A stretch of DNA of 64,000 nt from Dehalococcoidia bacterium UBA1141 (GTDB lineage: Bacteria > Chloroflexota > Dehalococcoidia > Lucifugimonadales > UBA3495), in NCBI GenBank assembly GCA_002311385.1, contig DCAE01000109.1, positions 128,423-192,422 of the forward strand. The letters are read 5' to 3'. A program made the translations under genes and the position numbers. Below, one piece after another: positions 54,787 to 63,763 of this stretch; position 1 is the first letter of the stretch, and the number at the start of each line of letters is the position of its first letter. Below the pieces are notes generated by a model. That model was not told the DNA's origin and ran no database searches. It saw only the letters and a list, made by a program, of their open reading frames with translations.

Positions 54787-55698
54787 TTAGGGAACCGTGC
54801 AGAGGGAAGCACTTCCCACGAATACGTGGGGAGGCAAAAGTTGGGCCAGCAACCCTCCACTTATGCGGTGGCGACTGGGAGAAGACGAAGGAATAGAAGA
54901 TGTCGGCTCAGAAACAACATTGGCGGACAGGTCTAGCTCGTTACTGCCGCCAATGGCCCAGATCGCAAACTGGTCGGTAGCATGACCCTCGATATCGAAA
55001 GTCACCTTTTTGTCGGCAAAGACGCCTCCTTCAGGCCGCTCTAACAACAAAGCGTATTTCCCTTCGGCCACTCGGTCTGTGGCAACCTGCCGCCCGTCAA
55101 TCCATGCCGTGATTAGCGTACCGTCGGTGGCAATCTGGCAGTTGTACTCTGGGATTGCTGTGGGCGTCGGCTGGAGGGTGGCGGTAGGAGCGGGCGTTAT
55201 TGTGGGGCTTATTATTGGAGCACTGGTCGGTCCTTGCGGGTGTACCACCGTTGCCGCGGATAACGTCCGTAAAGCTGGCGTCGGCGTTGGATTGGGCGGA
55301 ACTTGGGTGGGAACTTCCGTGGGAAATACCATAGGGGGTTTGAGCCCCGGCACCGGCGGTGTGGCTAACAGGGCTGTGATGGTAGCCTGTATTCGATCAG
55401 CCTCTGTCATCCGAACGCCGGGTGTTATGGACACGGGAGTAGCCACCGGAATAGGGCTACCGGAACTTGCGCTCACGGTAGCAGCGATGGCCGCTGTGAT
55501 TGTTGCTTCAAAATCTGGATTCGACGATGGGATCGGTGTTAACCCAGTGGTGTTGGATTGGGAACAAGCCACAGCCAGCATCAGGATCGACAGATACAGT
55601 ACCAACAGAGGCAACAATCGTCCCCTGACTGAGGAATCGTTACTGAGAGAAAGCTGTTTTACTAAGTTTCCCTTCACACCACACCCATGCGCTATCAA
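54787..55698 (-). CDS. Thr/Pro-linker lipoprotein with a small beta domain
   Basis: The N-terminus has a lipoprotein signal (LLPLLVLYLSILMLAVACSQ, Cys near residue 45), so the mature protein is anchored outside the membrane. A 120-residue Thr/Pro/Ala-rich linker leads to a beta domain (CQIATDGTLITAWIDGRQVATDRVAEGKYALLLERPEG). A second copy seems to begin at LLPPHVFVGSASL but is cut by the stop. The start is uncertain: TTG 55698 or GTG 55677. The function is unknown; structural or binding roles at the cell surface are plausible. Confidence 0.68.
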   Translation of the reverse strand: MIAHGCGVKGNLVKQLSLSNDSSVRGRLLPLLVLYLSILMLAVACSQSNTTGLTPIPSSNPDFEATITAAIAATVSASSGSPIPVATPVSITPGVRMTEADRIQATITALLATPPVPGLKPPMVFPTEVPTQVPPNPTPTPALRTLSAATVVHPQGPTSAPIISPTITPAPTATLQPTPTAIPEYNCQIATDGTLITAWIDGRQVATDRVAEGKYALLLERPEGGVFADKKVTFDIEGHATDQFAIWAIGGSNELDLSANVVSEPTSSIPSSSPSRHRISGGLLAQLLPPHVFVGSASLCTVP

Positions 55699-55742
55699 GA
55701 TTGAGAGTTGAGTTGCCGGCGGAATCCCGCCAATTTGGCGAC

Positions 55743-57011
55743 TTAAATGGGGCGTTCGGCTCGAAGCTCAGTCAAGAACTCGGCCAAGGATTTGCTCTCT
55801 TGGGTAGAGGCGTTCATGTCCCGGATAACCACCTCGCCCTTGGCGATTTCGTCATCGCCTAGAATCAGAGCGTAGGGTATTTCCAGTGCGTTGGCCTGGC
55901 GCATCTGGCCGCGCAGGGCCCTAGAGCCACTGCTGAGGATTGCTCCGACGCCTGCGTTTCGCAACTTGGCGGCCAACTCTAATGCGGCTGGCCGGGCGTC
56001 GTTGCCCACGTTGGCGACAAGGTAGGTCGGAGAAGCTTCATCGGGAACCGCTACGCCACTGCTTTTCAGGTTTAGGGTTAACCGCTCCATGCCGGAGCCA
56101 AAGCCAATGCCAGGCGTTGGGCGGCCGCCCAGTTGCTCTATCAGACGGTCATATCGGCCACCGCCTATGATGGTCGATTGGGAGCCTCCCACACTTGGCT
56201 GTATCTCGAAAACGGTGCGGCTATAGTAGTCCAGTCCCCGCACCAATCGGTGGTCAACCTGGAAGGGTATCCCCATTCCTCTTAGGTATCCTTGCAGCTT
56301 GTTCCAGTGTTCCAGACAATCTTCACACAGATGGTCTGCGGACCGGGGAGCGTCGTCGCCCAAGGCTCGGCAGGTTTCTACTTTACAGTCCAGCAAGCGC
56401 AGGGGGTTTCTATCGATACGAATCTTGCAGTCGGGGCAGAGCTTGTCGAGATGGCGGGAATAATAGGCGGCTAAACCAGCAACATAATCCGGGCGGCACT
56501 GGGAATCGCCGATGCTGTTTAGGAAAATATTAACGTCGCGCAGACCCAAAGACATTACCAGTTGCCAAGCAAAATCCACGACTTCGGCGTCCACCGACGG
56601 GTCGGCGTCGCCGATCGCTTCCAATCCAAACTGGTGGTGTTCCCGGAACCGGCCTGCCTGGGGGCGCTCGTAGCGGAAGATGGGGCAGAAGTAATACATG
56701 CGCACCGGTTGGGGTAAGTTGTGCATGCCATTTTCCAAGTAAGCCCGGCAGACCGGCGCAGTGCCTTCGGGCCGCAGGGTGACATTATCGCCGCCCCGGT
56801 CCTCGAAGGTATACATTTCCTTCTCGACTATGTCGGTGCCTTCGCCCACGGAACGGATAAACAGATTGGAGTCCTCAAAAACAGGGGTATCGATGCGACC
56901 ATAGCCGTACCTTTGGGCCAGGCTCATGGCCTTGGACTCTATATATCGCCAATATTTCTGCTCTTCGGGGAGGAGGTCGGTGGTGCCGCGGGGCGCTTTA
57001 AAAGATGTCAC
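55743..57011 (-). CDS. hisS: Histidyl-tRNA synthetase
   Basis: HisS charges tRNA(His). Class II motif 1 (GTTDLLPEEQKYWRYIE region), motif 2 (RYERPQAGRFREHHQFGLEAIG), the His-specific motifs (LVRGLDYYSRTVFEI and GGGRYDRLIEQLGG) and motif 3 (GIGFGSGMERL) are complete, followed by the anticodon-binding domain. The central region has paired cysteines (CPDCK, CKVETC, CEDCLEHW) typical of many bacterial HisS. The length of 422 residues is normal. A TATAAT-like hexamer lies about 80 bases upstream, without a matched -35. Confidence 0.95.
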   Translation of the reverse strand: MTSFKAPRGTTDLLPEEQKYWRYIESKAMSLAQRYGYGRIDTPVFEDSNLFIRSVGEGTDIVEKEMYTFEDRGGDNVTLRPEGTAPVCRAYLENGMHNLPQPVRMYYFCPIFRYERPQAGRFREHHQFGLEAIGDADPSVDAEVVDFAWQLVMSLGLRDVNIFLNSIGDSQCRPDYVAGLAAYYSRHLDKLCPDCKIRIDRNPLRLLDCKVETCRALGDDAPRSADHLCEDCLEHWNKLQGYLRGMGIPFQVDHRLVRGLDYYSRTVFEIQPSVGGSQSTIIGGGRYDRLIEQLGGRPTPGIGFGSGMERLTLNLKSSGVAVPDEASPTYLVANVGNDARPAALELAAKLRNAGVGAILSSGSRALRGQMRQANALEIPYALILGDDEIAKGEVVIRDMNASTQESKSLAEFLTELRAERPI

Positions 57012-57284
57012 GTTTATATTTTCCGTTTGGATTGGGATGATGTACCAGCTGTTCAGGCATGATTAGGTCCGATTACGGTTCCACGAGAATCTATTATAAG
57101 GTGATGTGCAGGTCAAAGGAACGTGTCCGGCCTCTGGTTATCACTTATTGGGTCACTGCTACCGGAGCAGACCTTATCCTAGCCTTCCTCCGACAAGAGG
57201 CGTTGCCTCAAAACTGTCATTCTGAGAAGGAGAAATTTGGGGCAAACCTCCGAAATGGGAGAAGCGATTTATCAATTCTTTGTA

Positions 57285-58211
57285 CTAGGAAGCTACGTCA
57301 TTTGTGCCGTTTATATGAGGGAGCAAGGCTGCGTAAAATTTTTCGTTTACCGGTGTTGGAACGCCTTCCTTGCGTCCCATACGCACCACTGCACCGCTCA
57401 ATGCTTCCAACTCCAAGGGCCTGCCTTGCTCAACGTCGGTGTGCATGGAGTTCTGAAAGTCGTCGAATCCTTGGATGAAATTGAACATTGTATCCACAAT
57501 ATCTTCGTCCAACTCTACCCTCTTGGCCCGCCCCACTTCCTCCACTTCTTTCATCGCCGCCAGGAAATCAGACTTTGATTCGGGATTTTGAATTAAGCGG
57601 TGGATTCGGGTGCGGTTGGAGCTGGTTATCCCGGATATGGGAGCAAGAACCAAGAATTTGGTCCAGAGGGATTTGATTACGTCCCTGGAAAGTTCCGCTT
57701 GTATACCTGCACGTAGCATGGTCTCGTGCGCTCTAACAGCCCTGGGACTGGGCGTCCCGTTAATTTCCCCAAAAGCGATTCGCACGTTACTGCTTTCCTG
57801 GAGAATCACGCCTGGCTCTTCGACGGTAGCCGCCAGGTAGGACGCTCCGGGCATCACATGACCGATGCCAAATGCGTTTCCCAATTCCTCGTAGCTTTCC
57901 ACCCCGTTCTGCAAGGTCAGGATGGCTGGCCCGTGGCCAATTAGCGGCTTAATCAAGGGGATGGCTTGAGCGTTGTGATAGGTCTTTACCGTGAAGAGAA
58001 CCAAGTCCACCGATCCCACTTGGCCAGGGTCGTCGGTGGCAGCGGTATTCACGGTGAAGTCGCCGTCTTGGGTCTTGAGCCGCAGCCCGTTTCGGCGGAT
58101 GGCCTCCAAATGAGCACCCCTGGCTATCAGGGTCACATCGTTGCCTGCCTTGGCCAAGTGCGCGCCCAAGCAACCGCCCATGCCACCCGCCCCCATTATC
58201 GCTATGCGCAT
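57285..58211 (-). CDS. 2-dehydropantoate 2-reductase-like protein
   Basis: The protein reduces ketopantoate or a related 2-keto acid with NADPH. Motifs are RIAIMGAGGMGGCLGAHLAKAGNDVTLIARG, LVLFTVKTYHNAQA, LTLQNGVESYEEL and KSLWTKFLVLAPISGITSSNR with the catalytic Lys, ending with GRPLELEALSGAVVRMGRKEGVPTPVNEKFYAAL. At 308 residues it is full length. Several organisms have paralogues, so assignment as PanE itself is not certain. The CoA-transferase gene lies upstream on the same strand. Confidence 0.87.
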   Translation of the reverse strand: MRIAIMGAGGMGGCLGAHLAKAGNDVTLIARGAHLEAIRRNGLRLKTQDGDFTVNTAATDDPGQVGSVDLVLFTVKTYHNAQAIPLIKPLIGHGPAILTLQNGVESYEELGNAFGIGHVMPGASYLAATVEEPGVILQESSNVRIAFGEINGTPSPRAVRAHETMLRAGIQAELSRDVIKSLWTKFLVLAPISGITSSNRTRIHRLIQNPESKSDFLAAMKEVEEVGRAKRVELDEDIVDTMFNFIQGFDDFQNSMHTDVEQGRPLELEALSGAVVRMGRKEGVPTPVNEKFYAALLPHINGTNDVAS

Positions 58212-58346
58212 GAGCTATCAGCCTCGACTTCCAGCGTCAATCGAATGTCACCGCAGAGTCCGCAGAGTCCCCACAGATTCTCTTTTGACGTAATTTTAAC
58301 TCTGCGCTCTTTGCAGTCAAACTTCTCAGTCATAGCAAGCTTGGAC

Positions 58347-59591
58347 TCACACCACGCCGTCGGTTTGGAGCTGGGCGAGTTCTTCGGCAGTCAGGCCGCC
58401 TAAGCCGCAAATAACTTCTTGGTTGTGTTCTCCCACCTGCGGTGGAGTCACTGCCGGAGGGTCAACGCAGGCAGTCAACTGGATGGGAGTCCTAATCATA
58501 CGGAAGGAGCCTCCCAGCATATCGCCAGCGTCGACAATCATGTTTCGGGCGGTCAATTGTGGGCATTGGTCCAAATCGGCTTGGTTCTGCACCACACCCA
58601 TGGAGAAGCCGATTTCCGTCAATTGCCTGGCAACCTCCCACTTGGAGAGATGCTGGGACCACTCCTCAATAGCGGGGACGATTTGTTCAAAATAAAAATC
58701 TCCGCTGATGCCTCGGCCCAGATAACGTGTGTCCTCTGCCAGTTCCGCCCGTCCAACGTAGGGCCATAGGGCAACCCACTTCTCTTCTGCGCCAGCCCCA
58801 GCCAACACCACATAGCCGTCACTGGCTTTCAGGGTTATCTGGGCGCTAATCATGTTCTCCCGGGCTCGGCCGGTGTTCTCGCCCACGGCTTGATAGTAGG
58901 GCATGCTGCTAGTGGTGTGAGCCGCCATACAATCGTACATCGCCATGTCCACGTGCTGCCCTTGCCCGGTCTTTCGCCGGGTTTCCAGGGCCAAGACCAC
59001 TCCCAAGGCTGCCCAAACACCGGGCACCGAGTCGCCCAAGTTATCGCCCACCATCTGAGGAGCCCCGTTGGGATCGCCGGTTACCTCCATCCAACCGCCC
59101 ATGGCCTGGACGCTGGGGTTGTTGGCTGGCCAGTCGGAATAGGGACCTCGCAGGCCGTCGCTGTCGCCATAGCCCGTGATGCTGGCGTAGATTATCCCGG
59201 GATTGACCTGTTTCAACTCCTGATATCCCAGTCCCAGCCGTTCCAGTGCTCCGGGGCCGAAGTTGTCCAACAGAACGTCGGAAACACGGACCATGTTCAA
59301 GAGCGCCGCTTTGCAGCGGGGGTCTCGCAGGTCCAATGAAATACTTTTTTTGTTGCGGTTGATGCCCAAAAAACGAGCGCTGGAGCGGGCACCGTCCGGC
59401 CCTTCCACAAAGGGTCCGTTGGCCCGGCCTCGTTCGCCGGTCACAGGACGTTCTACTTTTATGACCTCGGCGCCCATGTCGGCCAAGACTACCGAGCAGA
59501 AGGGCCCGGCCACGATGTGGGTAACGTCCAAGACGCGTATCCCCTCTAGCGGCAGCGGGAGTTTGCCAGGGTTTTCAGCATTGTCAGGCAT
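58347..59591 (-). CDS. CaiB/BaiF-family (class III) CoA transferase
   Basis: The protein is a 414-residue class III CoA transferase: GIRVLDVTHIVAGPFCSVVLADMGAEVIKVERP, RFLGINRNKKSISLDLRDP, LLDNFGPGALERLGLGY and GQGQHVDMAMYDCM, whose Asp is the expected catalytic residue forming the aspartyl-CoA intermediate. It moves CoA between carboxylic acids; the substrate pair is unknown. It lies upstream of the ketopantoate-reductase-like gene on the same strand, separated by 135 bases that include CCGCAGAG-type short repeats. Confidence 0.9.
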   Translation of the reverse strand: MPDNAENPGKLPLPLEGIRVLDVTHIVAGPFCSVVLADMGAEVIKVERPVTGERGRANGPFVEGPDGARSSARFLGINRNKKSISLDLRDPRCKAALLNMVRVSDVLLDNFGPGALERLGLGYQELKQVNPGIIYASITGYGDSDGLRGPYSDWPANNPSVQAMGGWMEVTGDPNGAPQMVGDNLGDSVPGVWAALGVVLALETRRKTGQGQHVDMAMYDCMAAHTTSSMPYYQAVGENTGRARENMISAQITLKASDGYVVLAGAGAEEKWVALWPYVGRAELAEDTRYLGRGISGDFYFEQIVPAIEEWSQHLSKWEVARQLTEIGFSMGVVQNQADLDQCPQLTARNMIVDAGDMLGGSFRMIRTPIQLTACVDPPAVTPPQVGEHNQEVICGLGGLTAEELAQLQTDGVV

Positions 59592-59644
59592 GAAATAGTC
59601 CTATTTGGTGCCAGATTAATGGTTGTTGTTGGTGCGGAAATCCC

Positions 59645-59793
59645 CCTAAATCCCCGTTTTAGAAAGGGGGACTTTTTGTCAGTAAGCGGACACCTAGTGC
59701 AATCGGCCCTCTTTTTAGAAAGGGGACTTTTCGTCAGTAAGCGGACACCGGGTGCAATCGCCCCCCTTTGTAAAGGGGGGTTGGGGGGATTTC
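59645..59793. repeat. 56-bp direct repeat flanked by G/C-run palindromes
   Basis: Two near-identical copies share AGAAAGGGG, GTCAGTAAGCGGACACC and GTGCAATCG (about 59657-59708 and 59713-59765, period 56). They are bordered by AAATCCCC on the left and by a perfect hairpin CCCCCCTTT-gt-AAAGGGGGG (59761-59780) followed by GGGGGGATTT. The array looks like a mobile-type or terminator-like intergenic repeat. Confidence 0.75.
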
Positions 59794-59849
59794 GTCGTTG
59801 CGCAATATTTCTTAAAGAGTTGCTGCCAATTTCAGAGTCATTTTTCAGT

Positions 59850-60371
59850 TTAGCCAGGCACCTGCTGACCCAAGCCTGCGTTGATGTAGCGCTTAGCGTT
59901 ACGCACGTAGGTGGACGTAGGGTCTTCCAGGCGCTTGGCCTGCTCAGGGGTCAGGGGTTTTACCTGGGCGGGCACGCCTATGAGCAGGGAGTGGTCGGGC
60001 ACCCGGGCTCCGGCACGGACCAGCGCGCAGGCGCCGATGAGACAGTAGTTGCCCACTTCGGCGTCTTCCAGCAGGACGGCATTGACGCCGACCAGAACGT
60101 TGTTGCCCACCCGTCCACCGTGGATCACCGCACCGTGGGTCATGAGCACGTTGTCGCCCAACTCCAGGTAGTCGTCGGTGTGGAGAACACAGTTGTCTTG
60201 GATAGAACAGTTCTTGCCGATGATTATCTTGCCGTAATCGCCCCGTATCACGGCGCCGGGCCAGATGCTGGAGCCTTCGCCAATCTCCACATCGCCCACG
60301 ATATAAGCGGCTTCGCTGACAAAGACTGAGGGGTGAATCTTCGGCCCCTTTCCGTCAACACTACGAATCAC
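59850..60371 (-). CDS. Gamma-class carbonic anhydrase-like left-handed beta-helix protein
   Basis: The protein has the hexapeptide left-handed beta-helix of gamma-carbonic anhydrase/PaaY-type proteins: VSEAAYIVGDVEIGEGSSIWPGAVIRGD, IGKNCSIQDNCVLHTDD and NVLMTHGAVIHGGRVGNNVLVGVNAVL. The three His (VLH, MTHG, VIHGG) match zinc ligands of the family. The C-terminal helix follows (TPEQAKRLEDPTSTYVRNAKRY). The GTG at 60371 has GGGAGGT just upstream and is preferred over a GTG at 60401. Either carbonic anhydrase or an acyl-CoA thioesterase-like role is possible. Confidence 0.87.
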   Translation of the reverse strand: MIRSVDGKGPKIHPSVFVSEAAYIVGDVEIGEGSSIWPGAVIRGDYGKIIIGKNCSIQDNCVLHTDDYLELGDNVLMTHGAVIHGGRVGNNVLVGVNAVLLEDAEVGNYCLIGACALVRAGARVPDHSLLIGVPAQVKPLTPEQAKRLEDPTSTYVRNAKRYINAGLGQQVPG

Positions 60372-60656
60372 AAAGACCTCCCGTTGCTGGTAAAAGCTCA
60401 CCGGCTAAAAGAATACACGGTGGGAGGGATTGGGGGAAGGGGTGTGCAATGGCGGCTCGGAATCATGACGGGGAACATGGTGCCCGGTTGCCTGGGTCCA
60501 TGCGTTCGTTCAGCACATAGGCCAGTTACGGTTGATCGCAGGCCCGGTGTTACCAGTCCAAGAGTCACCAAGCTAGTTTCACCAGACTATTTCACCAGGC
60601 CTGCTTTATCAACATGAGGAAAAGAAGCTAATAATTAGGCAACCTTTACTCCGGGT

Positions 60657-60893
60657 TTAAGCTGCCTGTCGTTGGGATGTCGGCCGCTGTGGGGTAGGTT
60701 GCCGACTGATCTCGGACGGGGTCAAATATACCGGCGCAGACGCGGGGCGAACATTAATTACAAGCGGTCCTTCTTTGACCGCAGGAACGTCTCTGCTGAG
60801 TCCACACTGAATACAAGTAAAGAACGAACCGAATTGATCCCGCTGTTCAAACAAGTCTCCCTTGCAACGGGGACAACACTTTAACCAGAACAT
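60657..60893 (-). CDS. Small zinc-ribbon protein
   Basis: This 78-residue protein opens with a zinc ribbon, C-P-R-C-x(12-16)-C-I-Q-C-G, in which the four Cys are spaced as in RPB9/TFIIS-like ribbons. A Pro/Gln/Arg-rich tail follows. The ATG has AGGAGG upstream, so translation is likely. The role is unknown; it could bind nucleic acid or protein. Confidence 0.7.
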   Translation of the reverse strand: MFWLKCCPRCKGDLFEQRDQFGSFFTCIQCGLSRDVPAVKEGPLVINVRPASAPVYLTPSEISRQPTPQRPTSQRQAA

Positions 60894-61079
60894 TTGGCCC
60901 TCCTACTGAATAGCGCCACTTTTATTAAGCGTGAGGCAACAAGCGTGAGGCAACATTAGGGCCATTTGAGGCCATTTGAGAGGGGTGTTACCACCTATCT
61001 TGCGTGGGTGACCGCCCATAACAGGTGAGGCCATCCATGAATCTAAGAGCCCAATTCTGTTGAGACAAACACTGCCTCG

Positions 61080-61955
61080 TCACCAGTGGGGCGGCTGGTC
61101 GGGCAACTCGGCTCCACACGGGCATTTGCCATCATCACGCTCGTAGTCCACCATCTGGTTGCAAGCGGTGCAGCGGACCCAAAGACCGTTGAAACGTTGG
61201 GGCACCCACACTGTTGTGGAAAATGCTGCGGAAAAGTCTGAGCTAAATATTCGATTCATGGCGTCTTTGTGGGCGCCACCGGCCAGAATTTGCTTTGGAG
61301 CCTCCGAGTCTTCCCAGGCGGTGGTGGTGATTAACCTGTTTCCGATTCCCATATTCGCGGTGCTAATGAAACCTGGCATGGCCAACATCTCTTGAGATAT
61401 CTGCCTGCCTCGTTCCCTAACTTCGGCGACTTCCTCGTCGGAGCGCACCTCAACCCAGGTCAAGCTCATGGCCCCCGGCTTGGTTGTTTTGCCGGTGGCG
61501 GCCCGGACAGCATAGCCGCAACTAAAGGGCCCAATCGCGTAGGGCTGCACAATCACCTGAAGTCCCAGTTGGTCAACCAAAGTCCGCTGGTCAAAGTAGC
61601 CTTTCACAGTGACGATTTTTCCGCCGTCCCGGGTGAAAAAGTCGGCGCCCGGCAGGGCTATGGTCTTTCCGGTGGGTGGCCCTCCGCCAAAAGGACCGGA
61701 ATTGGTGCCTTTCATCGGCCATTGGCTCGCTACCGTCGTTTCGCTGGCGGCGGAGATGCTCACAACGTCAAAGGAAAGATCCGGGAAGGCGGCCAGTAAC
61801 CCGCCGGCGGTCTCAGTTAATGCCGCCGCCGATATCGGTCCACCCGTCGTTGGGTCTTCATAGGTGCCACCGTCGCTGAGAGTCGCTCCAATAGCCGCAG
61901 AATCACGGCTGTTCCATGCGTCGAAGTATGCCTGAACAACTTCCAATGCACCCAT
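61080..61955 (-). CDS. SnoaL-like domain fused to a monooxygenase-like domain and zinc ribbon
   Basis: Residues 1-130 form a SnoaL/ketosteroid-isomerase-like fold (EVVQAYFDAWNSRDSAAIGATLSDGGTYEDPTTGG, SFDVVSISAASETTVASQWPMKGTN). Residues 150-250 resemble an antibiotic-biosynthesis monooxygenase (ABM) ferredoxin-like domain (RERGRQISQEMLAMPGFIST, TTTAWEDSEAPKQIL). The last 45 residues carry a ribbon C-T-A-C...C-P-C-G. The ATG has AAGGGGG upstream. The combination suggests a small-molecule-binding enzyme; the substrate is unknown. Confidence 0.75.
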   Translation of the reverse strand: MGALEVVQAYFDAWNSRDSAAIGATLSDGGTYEDPTTGGPISAAALTETAGGLLAAFPDLSFDVVSISAASETTVASQWPMKGTNSGPFGGGPPTGKTIALPGADFFTRDGGKIVTVKGYFDQRTLVDQLGLQVIVQPYAIGPFSCGYAVRAATGKTTKPGAMSLTWVEVRSDEEVAEVRERGRQISQEMLAMPGFISTANMGIGNRLITTTAWEDSEAPKQILAGGAHKDAMNRIFSSDFSAAFSTTVWVPQRFNGLWVRCTACNQMVDYERDDGKCPCGAELPDQPPHW

Positions 61956-62117
61956 GATTGCCCCCTTACAGGTGTGATGGCGGCATCACACTCTTGGCTA
62001 GCCAGGTAGGCAAAACCTTGAAGTTAATTCTCAATCCGTGAAGAATTAAAAGTGACATGCTGAACGTAAGATTTACCAACGCTTATATGGCGGTCGCCTG
62101 CGGGAGCCGTCGACTCA

Positions 62118-62921
62118 ATGACTAAGCTGCTCATGGTAGCGGTGGTTTCCCTCGTTGCGTTGGCTGCGGCCTGCGGCGGTGGTGGGCAGACCACGAGAGT
62201 TGCTTCTGAATCAGCTTCGGGGCTAGTCTCTGGACCAAATGATGAGGCCCAAGCTACTGCCCACCTGCAAGCTGGAACCACACTTGCCGGACAAGGCCTG
62301 CTGGAAGAAGCAATCGTCGAATACGATCAGGCTATCCTCCTAGACTCACGGAACGCCACCGCCTACAGCAACCGGGGTCTGGCTTTCCACAACCTGGGCA
62401 AATATCAGCGGGCCATCGATGACTACGACGAAGCCATCCACTTGGACCCCGAATATGCCTTGGCCTATAGCAACCGCGGCAATTCTTATTCGGCGCAGGG
62501 CCAGCACCAGCGGGGCGTCGACGATTACACGGAAGCAATCGGTATCAGCCCTCAATACTCGGTGGCTCATTACAATCGAGGAATCGCTTTCCAAAATCTA
62601 GGGCTGCATCAACTGGCAATTCTAGACTACGATGAGGTTATTCAGCTCCTTCCAAGCTACGCTGACGCCTACAACAAGCGGGGTGCTTCTTATAAGGAGC
62701 TCGGCCAACTTGAACTAGCTGTCAATGACTACAGCGAAGCCATCCTCCTTGACTCCGAGAATGCCTTGGCTTTTCGGAACCGAGCTCTGGTCTTTGCCCT
62801 TCTCGGCCAACGCCAAAATGCTCAGGAGCACCTCAATTTTGCCGTTGAACTGGGTTTTGACTCGCCCTCTTTGAAGGAAGACATAGAAGAACTGATTGAG
62901 GAGTTGACCAGGGAACGATAG
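62118..62921 (+). CDS. TPR-repeat lipoprotein
   Basis: The N-terminus has a lipoprotein signal (LLMVAVVSLVALAAACGGGG, Cys near residue 19). Six tetratricopeptide repeats follow (for example AYSNRGLAFHNLGKYQRAIDDYDEAIHLDPEYALAYSNRGNSYSAQGQ). The protein probably works as an extracytoplasmic scaffold for protein complexes. GGGAG lies about 10 bases before the ATG. It is convergent with the VTT/DedA-type gene. Confidence 0.87.
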   Translation: MTKLLMVAVVSLVALAAACGGGGQTTRVASESASGLVSGPNDEAQATAHLQAGTTLAGQGLLEEAIVEYDQAILLDSRNATAYSNRGLAFHNLGKYQRAIDDYDEAIHLDPEYALAYSNRGNSYSAQGQHQRGVDDYTEAIGISPQYSVAHYNRGIAFQNLGLHQLAILDYDEVIQLLPSYADAYNKRGASYKELGQLELAVNDYSEAILLDSENALAFRNRALVFALLGQRQNAQEHLNFAVELGFDSPSLKEDIEELIEELTRER

Positions 62922-62952
62922 GCTTAAATATAGCCACTAATTAGTGTGGCGC

Positions 62953-63540
62953 CTAAACCCCGAACAGGTTAGTAAGCCAACCTACACTGTTTGCGCAAGC
63001 GTAGGCCACGGCCAAGAATTTCAGGACCTTGGCGACCCAGATTATGGACAGGAAGCGCCAGATGGGGTAGCGAAGGGCGCCAGCGGCGATGCCCACGAAG
63101 TCGAATAATGGGTTGGGTAACAAAGCGAAGAAGAAGAGAACGACCGAGCCCCGACGTCTCATCCACCCTGACATCCGTTGATACATGCGGCTTTGGTCCA
63201 AGACCCCGCGACCGCTGTACCCCAGAAAGTACCCGGTTAGCTCGCCGGCGGCCCCTGCGCTTCCGGCCACCAAGGCCACGTATGGCGGTTCCAGTAAAAC
63301 CCCGGCGGCGCAAGCAGTGGCCAGGCTGGGCACCGGCAGCACCAAGCCGCCACTGGCGATTAGCACAGTTAGCGCCAAGCCAACGTAACCAATGTTGTCC
63401 AGGTCTACTTTGTCCCGGAACGTCACGGCCAAGGCCACGACCACCACCACGGCAAAAAAAGCGCCGAGGCGCAGCAGGTTTTCGGTGCTTAGCTCCCGAG
63501 GATGGGTCAAGAGGAAGGCAGCCCTGTTTATGCGGTTCAT
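62953..63540 (-). CDS. VTT/DedA-like membrane protein
   Basis: The 195-residue protein has four to five hydrophobic segments and the VTT/SNARE-associated (DedA) core: GLVLPVPSLATACAAGVLLEPPYVALVAGSAGAAGELTGYFLGYSGRG, then FFFALLPNPLFDFVGIAAGALRYPIWRFL. Relatives flip or scramble lipids in the cytoplasmic membrane. The conserved Arg/Lys and Pro in the core are present. It begins at an ATG with no strong ribosome binding site. Confidence 0.8.
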   Translation of the reverse strand: MNRINRAAFLLTHPRELSTENLLRLGAFFAVVVVVALAVTFRDKVDLDNIGYVGLALTVLIASGGLVLPVPSLATACAAGVLLEPPYVALVAGSAGAAGELTGYFLGYSGRGVLDQSRMYQRMSGWMRRRGSVVLFFFALLPNPLFDFVGIAAGALRYPIWRFLSIIWVAKVLKFLAVAYACANSVGWLTNLFGV

Positions 63541-63553
63541 CCAGTAAGAAGCA

Positions 63554-63738
63554 AAAAACCCTTCCCCCGAAATGAGGGAAGGTTAAGTTTGGGGCGGTTG
63601 GAAGTACCCATTGAGATTCCGCTTATCAAGCTGTGGGGACGTACCCCTCACCTCAGTCCTCTCCCTCAAAGGGAGAGGATGTTTGTGCGTTTTGTTGCGC
63701 CGCAGAATCCAGTCCCTTCCCCCATTTCGGGGGAAGGT
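63554..63738. repeat. Three C/G-rich hairpins, one a probable terminator of the clp gene
   Basis: CCTTCCC/GGGAAGG (63560-63582) is followed on the minus strand by TTTTTT and looks like the terminator of the Clp gene. CCTCTCCCT/AGGGAGAGG (63658-63678) and CCTTCCCCC/GGGGGAAGG (63715-63737) are similar hairpins between it and the Clp stop. The series resembles a family of intergenic palindromic repeats. Confidence 0.7.
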
Positions 63739-63763
63739 TAGGATGGAGGAAGTTGCTCTTCAG

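Noticed and set aside
58250..58310. CCGCAGAG-rich stretch as a structured element
   Set aside because: Only a few short units are present; similar motifs are common in intergenic DNA and no array or hairpin is clear.
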